Origin: Streptomyces sp. BHT-5-2 | GTDB lineage: Bacteria > Actinomycetota > Actinomycetes > Streptomycetales > Streptomycetaceae | Assembly (NCBI RefSeq): GCF_019774615.1 | Contig: NZ_CP081496.1 | Span: 2,666,001-2,730,000 of the forward strand | Length of the DNA stretch: 64,000 bases | Reading direction: 5' to 3' | In this document: positions 47,253 through 54,161 of the stretch, one piece after another | How positions within the stretch are numbered: position 1 is the stretch's first letter | Layout of the letters: every line of letters begins with the position of its first letter | The notes under the pieces: generated by a model | Told to the model about the DNA's origin: nothing | The model's input: only the letters and a program-made list of their open reading frames with translations | Database searches by the model: none | Translations under genes and position numbers: made by a program

Positions 47253-47579
47253 GTGATCAGCTTCATCGAGACCAACAAAATGACCGATCTCTCGGTCGTC
47301 GCCCCCTGCGCTCTCGGCATCTCGCTCCTTGGCACCGGTCTGTCCGGCTCCGGCCGCCTGTCCGGTACCAAGGTCGCGCGTCCCGACGCCCTCGCCGTCC
47401 CGACGGCGGGCGAGCGCATCGCGCGACCGACCGAGGCACCCGCGGCAGCGGTAGCGACGGCGGCGAACGCCCTTGCCTTCGCGACGGCGGCCAATGGTGC
47501 CGAATCCCGGAAGCAGTACCAGTCCCAGCACGCCATGTGGGCCTACCGCGGCCCAGAATCCTGGAGAGATCCAGCCTGA
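47253..47579 (+). CDS. Upstream ORF (108 aa) in the wblC leader
   Basis: A translated-looking ORF in the leader of wblC: strong ribosome site (GAGAGGAGG, about 9 bases before GTG 47253) and good codon bias. The protein starts VISFIETNKMTDLSVV, is Ala/Thr-rich in the middle, and ends MWAYRGPESWRDPA. It has no domain I recognise. Codons 98-101 (YRGP) encode the antiterminator strand CCGCGGCCC, and the stop lies 25 bases before the terminator hairpin. It is therefore most probably a sensor ORF: a ribosome slowed by an antibiotic would change folding of the RNA ahead. It may also have a protein function, since 108 codons is long for a leader. Confidence 0.75.
   Translation: MISFIETNKMTDLSVVAPCALGISLLGTGLSGSGRLSGTKVARPDALAVPTAGERIARPTEAPAAAVATAANALAFATAANGAESRKQYQSQHAMWAYRGPESWRDPA
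47546..47554 (+). promoter_or_regulatory. Antiterminator strand in the wblC leader
   Basis: CCGCGGCCC is perfectly complementary to GGGCCGCGG (47605-47613), the 5' arm of the terminator. Pairing of these two 9-base segments excludes the terminator hairpin. The segment lies inside the upstream ORF, 23 bases before its stop codon. Confidence 0.7.
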
Positions 47580-47603
47580 TCGGCGATCAGGTCGGCACCT
47601 TCC

Positions 47604-47646
47604 AGGGCCGCGGAACCCACACCGGGATCCGCGGTCCTTTTGTTTT
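47604..47646 (+). terminator. Rho-independent attenuator before wblC
   Basis: An 11-bp stem with one G-T wobble (AGGGCCGCGGA 47604-47614 with TCCGCGGTCCT 47628-47638), a 13-base loop, and the tract TTTGTTTT at 47639-47646. A T-rich tail of this kind is rare in this genome, which marks it as an intrinsic terminator. It lies about 50 bp before wblC. Confidence 0.85.
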
Positions 47647-47698
47647 GCCCAACGCGCCCGCCACCAGCCGGGCCGTAACAGACGAGGAACACACCACC

Positions 47699-48049
47699 GT
47701 GCAACTCCAGACGCACACCCCGTCCGCCACCGACCTGATCCCTCCGCCCGACCTCCAGGAGAACCCCTTGTTGCCCCTCACCGAGCTCGACGACGAGATC
47801 GACCGCCTCGGCACCGCCGTACCCTGCCGCACCTACGACCCCGAGGTCTTCTTCGCCGAGTCCCCGGCCGACGTCGAGTACGCCAAGACGCTGTGCCAGA
47901 CCTGCCCGGTGCGCGAGTCCTGCCTGGCCGGCGCCAAGGAGCGCCGCGAGCCCTGGGGCGTCTGGGGCGGCGAGCTCTTCGTCCAGGGTGTCGTCGTGCC
48001 CCGGAAGCGTCCGCGGGGCCGTCCGCGCAAGAACCCGGTCGTGGCATGA
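47699..48049 (+). CDS. wblC: WblC/WhiB7 iron-sulfur antibiotic-resistance regulator
   Basis: A WhiB-family 4Fe-4S protein that partners the principal sigma factor and activates intrinsic antibiotic-resistance genes. The 116-aa protein has the four cluster ligands Cys43, Cys66, Cys69 and Cys75, the GVWGG turn at 87-91 and a C-terminal AT-hook RPRGRPRK at 104-111, which is specific to the WhiB7/WblC branch. GTG 47699 has GAGGAA upstream. Expression is probably controlled by an autoregulated promoter at 47101-47139 and by the attenuator at 47604-47646. A small ORF overlaps its stop by ATGA. Confidence 0.96.
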   Translation: MQLQTHTPSATDLIPPPDLQENPLLPLTELDDEIDRLGTAVPCRTYDPEVFFAESPADVEYAKTLCQTCPVRESCLAGAKERREPWGVWGGELFVQGVVVPRKRPRGRPRKNPVVA

Positions 48050-48114
48050 ACACCGCGCGCACAGGAACGATCGATCGTCCCCTCACCCGGGACCCCCGGA
48101 AGCAGGACCCCACG

Positions 48115-48363
48115 ATGAACCCGACTTTCACCGAGACCACCGCACCCGCGAACCCCGGCGCCCTCGAATCGCGCCAGAACAGGAACCTCGCCATGCAACT
48201 CATGCCAGAAGCCCTGGCCCGAGCCCATGTGGAACAACGCCTGCAGGAGGCCGAGTCCGAACGCAGGGGACATCGGCTCGCCGCCGCGCGGCGGATGCAG
48301 CGGCGCGCCGAGCGCGCGTCGCTGCGTGCCCGCCGGGCGCTGGCCATGGCCGTGATGCAGTGA
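48115..48363 (+). CDS. Small basic helical protein downstream of wblC (82 aa)
   Basis: Starts MNPTFTETTAPAN. After about 30 residues it is one long, highly basic Arg/Ala-rich helix (VEQRLQEAESERRGHRLAAARR...). AGCAGGA precedes ATG 48115; an alternative ATG at 48046 overlaps the wblC stop (ATGA) and would add 23 residues. Either way it is in the wblC operon and ends before a strong terminator. The function is unknown; nucleic-acid or ribosome binding would suit the charge but is not shown. Confidence 0.65.
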   Translation: MNPTFTETTAPANPGALESRQNRNLAMQLMPEALARAHVEQRLQEAESERRGHRLAAARRMQRRAERASLRARRALAMAVMQ

Positions 48364-48398
48364 CCGGGCACACCCGCACCGCACACTGAGACGCCGTC

Positions 48399-48434
48399 AG
48401 CACGGGGCCCGTCCGACCGGACGGGCCCCGTGCT
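48399..48434 (+). terminator. Terminator of the wblC operon
   Basis: A 16-bp perfect stem (48399-48414 with 48419-48434, arm AGCACGGGGCCCGTCC) with a 4-base loop. Confidence 0.85.
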
Positions 48435-48476
48435 GCGTTGCGTCCCGATTCGCGGCGGCTGCGGGGATATCGTCGG

Positions 48477-48677
48477 ATGGTGGACCAGAAGACGCATCAA
48501 CAGGCGGAGTTGGCCTCCGACGCCACGGTCTGCGCGCGCTGCGGCGCAGTGGCCGAGGACACCCCACCGACCTGGACCTGCTCGGTCGAGAACGGCGAGC
48601 GCCGGTACTTCTGCGACCGCTGCGCCCGGGACAACATCCGTGCCATCGAGGGCCGGCTGGACTCCAGCTGGTGGTGA
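48477..48677 (+). CDS. Small zinc-ribbon protein (66 aa)
   Basis: Starts MVDQKTHQQAELASDATVC. Two CxxC knuckles (CARC near residues 19-22 and CDRC near 46-49) make a compact zinc ribbon, with an extra Cys in TWTCSVENG. The C-terminus is a short helix ending SSWW. It ends 3 bp before the stop of the convergent ABC1 gene. ATG 48477 agrees with the start of the conserved-looking part. The role is unknown. Confidence 0.75.
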   Translation: MVDQKTHQQAELASDATVCARCGAVAEDTPPTWTCSVENGERRYFCDRCARDNIRAIEGRLDSSWW

Positions 48678-48680
48678 GGA

Positions 48681-50135
48681 TCAGGCCGGACTTCCCGTCG
48701 CACTTCCGGCGGAACTCTCCGTGCCCGGCTCCTCCCCGCCCGGCTCTGCCATGCCCGCGGCCTCCGGGGCCGGGTCCTCCTCGGTGTCCTCCTCCGCGCC
48801 GGGCAGGAATCCCGGCATCCACGCCTCCAGCTCGTCGCGCAGCCGGACCGTGGCCCCCAGCTGGCACAGCACCCCGATGGTGCTCAAGGTCACACGGTGG
48901 ATCAGGAGGTAGGCGGGCGGCAGGTTGAGCTGCTTGCCCAACTGGTGTGCGGGGGAGCGCGGATCGCCGATCCGGGCCGCCTGCCGGCGCATCCAGCCCC
49001 GGGAGAAGGTGAACGCGTCCACCTGCGCGGGCTCGATGATCGGCAGCAGATACTCCAGCACCGCCTCCGGATCCAGCTCGATGGACTCCTTGACGAAGCC
49101 CTCCTCGCACAGCATGCGGTAGACCGCCTCCGCCTCGCCGTCCAGGGTCATCCGCAGCGAGGTGCCGATCGTCGGCGGCAGCCCGTCCGGCAGCCGGTCG
49201 ACCGTGCCGAAGTCCAGCACGCCCAGTCGCCACCCGGACACCGGGCCGTCCGGCTCCGCCCCGGGCAGCAGCCGGAAGTTGCCCGGATGCGGGTCGGCGT
49301 GCAGCAGGCCGGTGCGCGCCGGACCGGAGAAGAGGAAGTGCGCCAGCAACTGCCCGGCGCGGTCGCGCTGCTCCTCGGTGCCGTCGGCGATCACCTCGGA
49401 CAGCGGCACCCCGTCCAGCCACTCCGTCACCAGCACCTGGTCGCTCTGGTGCACCACGGCCGGCACCACCACTTCCGGATCGCCGGCGAACTCCGCGGCG
49501 TGCGCCCGCTGGGCCTCGGCCTCCAGGGCGTAGTCCAGCTCCTCCGAGACCCGGTCGCGCAGCTCGGTGATCAGCGGCTTGACGTCCATGCCCGGGATCA
49601 GCGGGCCGAGCAGCCGCGCGAACCGGCTGAGCTGCGCCAGATCCGACAGCAGCGCCGGCCCCGCGCCCGGATACTGCACCTTGACGGCCACCTCCCGGCC
49701 GTCGTGCCACACCGCCCGGTGCACCTGCCCGATCGACGCCGCCGCGGCCGGCTTGTCCTCGAACTCCTCGAACAGCTCCCGCCAGTCCGCCCCGAGCCGC
49801 TCGGCCAGCACGGTGTGCACCGTGCTCGTCGGCAGTGGCGGCGCGGCCTCCTGAAGCTTCGTCAGCGCAGCCCGGTACGGACCGGCGATCTCCTCGGGCA
49901 GCGCCGACTCGAAGACGGACAGTGCCTGGCCGAACTTCATGGCACCGCCCTTCAGCTCGCCGAGCACCTTGAAGAGCTGTTCCGCGGTGCGCTGTTGGAG
50001 CTCCCGGCCGACGATCTCGGCGGATCTGCCGCCGAGCCGTTTGCCCAGCCCCCAGGTGGCACGGCCGGCGAACCCCAGTGGCAGCGCGGCCAGCTTGGCG
50101 GTCCGGGTGACCGCCTTGCGGGGAAGATCAGACAT
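48681..50135 (-). CDS. ABC1/UbiB-family atypical kinase-like protein
   Basis: A 484-aa ADCK/UbiB-type protein. Family motifs: KxGQ at 67-70 (MKFGQALS), the Ala-rich loop AAAASIGQVHRA, VAVKVQYPG, the ExD-type region SEELDYALEAEA, the catalytic-loop equivalent HADPHPGN near 283 and VLDFGTVD. These proteins act as unorthodox ATPases in isoprenoid-quinone or lipid metabolism. The C-terminal 40 residues are acidic and disordered. ATG 50135 has GGAGG 6 bases upstream. Order ABC1-wblC-uvrD2 is as in mycobacteria (Rv3197-Rv3198c). Confidence 0.93.
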   Translation of the reverse strand: MSDLPRKAVTRTAKLAALPLGFAGRATWGLGKRLGGRSAEIVGRELQQRTAEQLFKVLGELKGGAMKFGQALSVFESALPEEIAGPYRAALTKLQEAAPPLPTSTVHTVLAERLGADWRELFEEFEDKPAAAASIGQVHRAVWHDGREVAVKVQYPGAGPALLSDLAQLSRFARLLGPLIPGMDVKPLITELRDRVSEELDYALEAEAQRAHAAEFAGDPEVVVPAVVHQSDQVLVTEWLDGVPLSEVIADGTEEQRDRAGQLLAHFLFSGPARTGLLHADPHPGNFRLLPGAEPDGPVSGWRLGVLDFGTVDRLPDGLPPTIGTSLRMTLDGEAEAVYRMLCEEGFVKESIELDPEAVLEYLLPIIEPAQVDAFTFSRGWMRRQAARIGDPRSPAHQLGKQLNLPPAYLLIHRVTLSTIGVLCQLGATVRLRDELEAWMPGFLPGAEEDTEEDPAPEAAGMAEPGGEEPGTESSAGSATGSPA

Positions 50136-50169
50136 GCGCCCCTCCAACTCACACCGTCCCCTACCGGGG

Positions 50170-51324
50170 TTACCCCGACATTGTTGCGTGTCGCGGCCGC
50201 GGAACCGAGGCGTCCGCCGCGCCCCGTACGGCGGCGGCACCGCAGCCGCACTCCGGATGCGGGGCGATCCGCACCGTCCGGACGCTCGCGCACGGCAGCG
50301 GGAGCTCCATCCGGGCCCCCGTGCACGGCGGCGGCTCGCCGTCGAGGAACGCCAGCGCCTGGACGGCCGCGAGCCCGGCGACCGTCGTCGCCAGCGCGGC
50401 GTCACAGGCCGGCACCGCCGGCGAACCGCGGCCCGAGCGCCACTGCGCGAGCAGCCGCGGCCAGGCCGGCTCCGCGTCCGTGCGCCGGAGTTCGTCGCAG
50501 CCGGCGCAGGCCGAGACGCCGGGCACCACCAGCGGGCCCACCACTCCGGTGCCCTCCAGCACACCCGCGTAGAGATGCGGGATGCCGGCGGTGAGGAGCG
50601 GTTCGGCGAGCACGGGATCGGGTGCGTAGGCGCCGAGGCCGTCGCGCGGGGTGAGCACCAGGAGGGAGATACCGGGCTCGCCGGACTCGGTGACGGGGCC
50701 GCCGGGGCGGGACCGGCGGCTCCACGGGGAGGACTCCCGGACCAGCCGCCGCGCGGCCTCGTCCCGCCGCTCGCCGATCTGACCGGCCATCGGGCCGCCC
50801 GGGACGACATCCCACGGCGCGACGGTGCCGCCGTCCACCACGTCCACCCGGCCGACGCCCGAGGCCGCCAGCAGCGCCGCGATCTGGGCACCCACCCGCC
50901 CCGCGCCCTTCACCTTGACCCGGACCGACCGGCGCACCCCTATCTGCGCGAGCGGCCCGGCGGCCGCCCCGGGCTGCCGCACCGACAACGCGGCCAGATC
51001 CGCCCGCAGCCGCTCGACGGCCCGGTCGTCCGCCGCCGCGGCGCCGCCCGCCGGCCCGCTCGCCACCGGCGCCTCCAACAACCCCGCCGCGCCGAGCCGC
51101 TCCACCACCCCGCGCGCCCGCTCCGGCGCGACGTCCAGTGCCGCGGCCTCGTCGAGCAGTTGCGGCAGCGAGCGGGTGCCGTCGAGCAACTCGATGAAAC
51201 AGCCGGTCGCCACGTCGACCGGACCGACCACCCGGGCATGGGCCGGTGCCACGCCGAACCGCACCGTCTCCCGATCCCGCCAGCCGCGCCGCAGCGCGGG
51301 CTTGAGCATCGGATGCATGTCCAT
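50170..51324 (-). CDS. ThiF/E1-like protein, function unknown
   Basis: A 384-aa protein with an N-terminal winged-helix-like region (about residues 1-100, MLKPALRRGWRDRETVRFG; LLDGTRSLPQLLDEAA), then a Rossmann segment VKGAGRVGAQIAALLAASGVGRVDVVDGG and a late CAGC plus CGCG pair that would bind zinc. This is the layout of ThiF-family adenylyltransferases used in TOMM and sulfur-carrier pathways, but no precursor or carrier gene is adjacent. ATG 51324 fits; the upstream frame to 51417 crosses the intergenic region. It lies 34 bp upstream of the ABC1 gene on the same strand. Confidence 0.78.
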   Translation of the reverse strand: MDMHPMLKPALRRGWRDRETVRFGVAPAHARVVGPVDVATGCFIELLDGTRSLPQLLDEAAALDVAPERARGVVERLGAAGLLEAPVASGPAGGAAAADDRAVERLRADLAALSVRQPGAAAGPLAQIGVRRSVRVKVKGAGRVGAQIAALLAASGVGRVDVVDGGTVAPWDVVPGGPMAGQIGERRDEAARRLVRESSPWSRRSRPGGPVTESGEPGISLLVLTPRDGLGAYAPDPVLAEPLLTAGIPHLYAGVLEGTGVVGPLVVPGVSACAGCDELRRTDAEPAWPRLLAQWRSGRGSPAVPACDAALATTVAGLAAVQALAFLDGEPPPCTGARMELPLPCASVRTVRIAPHPECGCGAAAVRGAADASVPRPRHATMSG

Positions 51325-51385
51325 CCGCCCCCGTTCGTTCTCGTCCGGCCCCCAGCATGCGCCCGAACCGCGCCGGACACGGAAG

Positions 51386-51394
51386 TTATCCACA
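51386..51394 (+). promoter_or_regulatory. Perfect DnaA box
   Basis: TTATCCACA at 51386-51394 is the classic 9-base DnaA box. It is the only perfect copy of that exact sequence I noticed and lies in the divergent region between the ThiF-like and YgjP-like genes. It may be a binding site or a chance match. Confidence 0.45.
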
Positions 51395-51500
51395 GGCCCC
51401 GGGCATTCGTCGCACAAACCCGTGCACGCCGGGGGCGTTCAGGTGGCGAACCGTCCGCGGGTCGGGACTTCGCACAGCGCCAGCGGGTAACGTCGGGCGC

Positions 51501-52112
51501 GTGCCCGCCGACCCTTCCCCGCGCGGATCCGGGGAGACGCCCCTGCGCCGCGCCGCCGACCGCCCGCGCCGGGCCGACCCGAGCCCGCCGGCCCGCCCGG
51601 TCGAGGTGCGTCGCAGCACCCGGCGGCGCCGGACGGTCTCCGCGTACCGGGAGGGCGACCGCACGATCGTCCTGATCCCGGCCCGGATGTCGCAGGCCGA
51701 GGAGCAGCGCTGGGTCTCGGTGATGCTGGACAAGCTCGCCGCCCAGGAGAGCAAGCGGATGCTGGGCGACGGCGAACTCTCCGAGCGCGCCGAACGGCTC
51801 TCCGCGCAGTACCTCGACGGGCGGGCCCGTCCGGCGACGGTCCGCTGGGTCACCAACCAGAACACCCGCTGGGGCTCGTGCACCCCCGCCGAGGGCAGCA
51901 TCCGCCTCTCGCACCGCCTCCAGGGCATGCCCGAGTACGTCATCGACTACGTCCTGCTGCACGAGTTGGCGCACCTCCTCGTACCGGGCCACGGGCCGGA
52001 GTTCTGGCGGCTGCTGGCGCCCTACCCGCGCACCGAACGGGCCCGCGGCTATCTCGAAGGCGTGGTGGCCGCCGACCGCCTGCCCCATCTACCGGCCGCC
52101 CGCCGTCGCTAG
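51501..52112 (+). CDS. YgjP-like M48-type metallopeptidase
   Basis: A 203-aa protein with the YgjP/WLM signature: NTRWGSC followed about 30 residues later by the zinc motif HELAH (LLHELAHLLVPGHGPEFW). The first 50 residues are Pro/Arg-rich and probably disordered. GTG 51501 has TAACGT (51488-51493) 7 bases upstream and no ribosome site, so it is probably leaderless. It is divergent from the ThiF-like gene. The substrate is unknown. Confidence 0.9.
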   Translation: MPADPSPRGSGETPLRRAADRPRRADPSPPARPVEVRRSTRRRRTVSAYREGDRTIVLIPARMSQAEEQRWVSVMLDKLAAQESKRMLGDGELSERAERLSAQYLDGRARPATVRWVTNQNTRWGSCTPAEGSIRLSHRLQGMPEYVIDYVLLHELAHLLVPGHGPEFWRLLAPYPRTERARGYLEGVVAADRLPHLPAARRR

Positions 52113-52285
52113 GGAGCTTCTACCGGATCTCCGCGGCGTCCCGGGGCCCGGCAGCCGGGAGTCCGACGACAGGGGCCGGCCGCAGCCGGCCGTTCCCCGG
52201 TGCGCCCCGGGGCCGCGGGCCGCCGGCGTCAGCGGTTAGCCTGGCGCGGGTACGGACCGGACGCGAGTGGGGGAGGGCGCAGCCC

Positions 52286-53539
52286 ATGGCCAGGGAATTC
52301 CAGCGCGGCCACAAGGCCAGGCTTGCCGATCTGACGGCGGAACGGGACCTCTACGTCGGGGTGCGGATCGCCGGCCCCGGTTTGAGCTTCGACATCAGCT
52401 GTTTCGGCCTGGACGGCGACGAGCGGCTCTCCGACGACCGCTACTTCGTCTTCTACAACCAGCCCGTGACGCCCGAGGAGGCGGTCCGGCAGCTGGGCCC
52501 GCAGGACGGCGACACCGACTCCTTCCGCGTCGCCCTCGACCGCGTTCCGCCGCACATCAGGAAGCTCACCTTCACCGCGGCCCTCGACGGCGCGGGCCAG
52601 ATGGCGCAGATCGGCCCCGGTTGCCTGCGCGTCGTGGCCGGTGGCCAGGAGGTGGCCCGGTATCCCTTCACCGGCGGGGAGTTCAGCACCGAGCGGGCCG
52701 TCATGCTCGGTGACCTCTACCTCAAGGACGTCTGGCGGTTCGCCGCGGTCGGCCAGGGCTTCGACGGCGGACTGGAGGCACTGCTGACGAACTTCGGCGG
52801 CGAGGTCCTGGAGGAGGGCGACGAGCCCGCCGGGCCGCCGACGCCGCCCGCCACCGCGCCGCCCGCCACCGCGCAGGGCGTCTCCGACTTCCCGCTGCCG
52901 CCGCCGGCACCGGCGCCCGCCGCGCCGCCCGTTTCCGCCGTGCCCGCCGCCCCGGCCCCGCCCGTGCCCACCGCCCCGGACCCGCGCGCCCCCGCGCCGG
53001 CGCACCCGCAGCAGAACCCGCCGCCGCTGCCGCAGCCTGCCGCTGCCGCCGAGCAGATCCACAGCGCGCCCACGCTCGTGGCGCCGCTGGTCCCGCCCGG
53101 TGGTCCGGTGCCGCCGGGCGTACCGGGTCCGCCGCCCCCGCCGCCCCCGGCACCGGGCATGCAGGGACCGCCGCCTCCGCCCCCGCCGCTCCCGTACGGC
53201 CACCAGCAGCCGCCGGCCCCCTACGGCCAGCAGCCGCCCCCGCCGCCGCGGTACGGCCAGCAGCCTCCGCCGCCCCCGTACGGTCAGCAGTCGGCTCCGC
53301 CCCCGTATGGCCAGCAGCCCCCGCCGCTGCCCGGTGGACACGCCGCGCCCCAGGGGCCTCCCGTGCCGCTCCCGCCGCCCGCTCCGTACGGGCAGCCGGG
53401 GCAACAGCAGCCGGGCGCCCCGTATCCGGGGCAGGGCGTGCCCCTCCCCGAGGACGGCGGCACGGGACCGTGGCACCGCCCCGAGGAACCGGGCGCCCAC
53501 GGCGCGCCCCCGCAGGACGACTCCCGCCGGGGCCGCTGA
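52286..53539 (+). CDS. TerD-family protein with long Pro/Gln/Tyr-rich tail
   Basis: A 417-aa protein. The first 180 residues form a TerD (tellurium-resistance/stress, calcium-binding) domain: KARLADLTAERDLYVGV, FDISCFGLDGDERL, FYNQPVTPEEAV, VMLGDLYLKDVWRF. The remaining 230 residues are low complexity with many PYGQQPPP-type units. ATG 52286 has GGGGGAGGG upstream. A -10-like TAGCCT lies near 52235. It ends at a clear terminator. TerD domains bind calcium and often sit in stress-response clusters, but this copy is isolated. Confidence 0.9.
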   Translation: MAREFQRGHKARLADLTAERDLYVGVRIAGPGLSFDISCFGLDGDERLSDDRYFVFYNQPVTPEEAVRQLGPQDGDTDSFRVALDRVPPHIRKLTFTAALDGAGQMAQIGPGCLRVVAGGQEVARYPFTGGEFSTERAVMLGDLYLKDVWRFAAVGQGFDGGLEALLTNFGGEVLEEGDEPAGPPTPPATAPPATAQGVSDFPLPPPAPAPAAPPVSAVPAAPAPPVPTAPDPRAPAPAHPQQNPPPLPQPAAAAEQIHSAPTLVAPLVPPGGPVPPGVPGPPPPPPPAPGMQGPPPPPPPLPYGHQQPPAPYGQQPPPPPRYGQQPPPPPYGQQSAPPPYGQQPPPLPGGHAAPQGPPVPLPPPAPYGQPGQQQPGAPYPGQGVPLPEDGGTGPWHRPEEPGAHGAPPQDDSRRGR

Positions 53540-53572
53540 CCGACAGCCCCGCACCCGCCCGCACAAGCAGCC

Positions 53573-53603
53573 GGCGCCCGCCCCAACACGAGGGGCGGGC
53601 GCC
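53573..53603. terminator. Bidirectional hairpin terminator
   Basis: A 12-bp stem GGCGCCCGCCCC (53573-53584) with 53592-53603, 7-base loop, followed by GTTTGT on the plus strand, between the convergent terD-like and NUDIX genes. Confidence 0.8.
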
Positions 53604-53618
53604 GTTTGTGACGAAGTG

Positions 53619-54161
53619 TCAGGAGTGGGCGGCCAGCAGCGCCCGGGTGTCCGCCACCAGGCGCACCACCGAGTCGTCGGCGACCGCGGGCACCTCGTCG
53701 TAGCGGAACCACCGCAGGTCCAGCGACTCGTCGCTGATCGCCGCCACCGCGTCCGCGGGCGCCAGCGCGGCGTACTGCACGTCGAGATGCTCCGCGCAGG
53801 GTGTCAGGTGCCGGTCCAGCCGCACCGGTGCGTCGCCCAGCAGCGTCAGTCCGTGCGCGATCCCGGACTCCTCACGTGCCTCGCGCAGCGCCGCGTCGGC
53901 CAGCGAGGAGTCCTCGGGCTCGCAGTGCCCGCCCATCTGGAGCCACATCTCCAGCTTGCGGTGCAGGGTGAGCAGCACCCGTCCGCCGGCCGGGTCGATC
54001 ACCAGCGCACTGGCCGTGAGGTGCCCGTCCTTGCACGGCTTCCACATGCCGTCCCGATGGGCCGCGAGATGGTCCAGATAGGCCAGCCGCAACTGCTCCT
54101 GGCCGGCCGAGGGCGCGGGCCACTCCTTGAGCACCCGCGCCGCGTCCGCATGCAGGCTCAC
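53619..54161 (-). CDS. NUDIX hydrolase
   Basis: A 180-aa Nudix enzyme. The Nudix box is visible as GGHCEPEDSSLADAALREAREESGI, preceded by TASALVIDPAGGRVLLTLHRKL. Substrate cannot be deduced. Its GTG start (54161) overlaps the stop of the upstream DUF2342 gene (GTGA), so translation is probably coupled. Confidence 0.92.
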   Translation of the reverse strand: MSLHADAARVLKEWPAPSAGQEQLRLAYLDHLAAHRDGMWKPCKDGHLTASALVIDPAGGRVLLTLHRKLEMWLQMGGHCEPEDSSLADAALREAREESGIAHGLTLLGDAPVRLDRHLTPCAEHLDVQYAALAPADAVAAISDESLDLRWFRYDEVPAVADDSVVRLVADTRALLAAHS

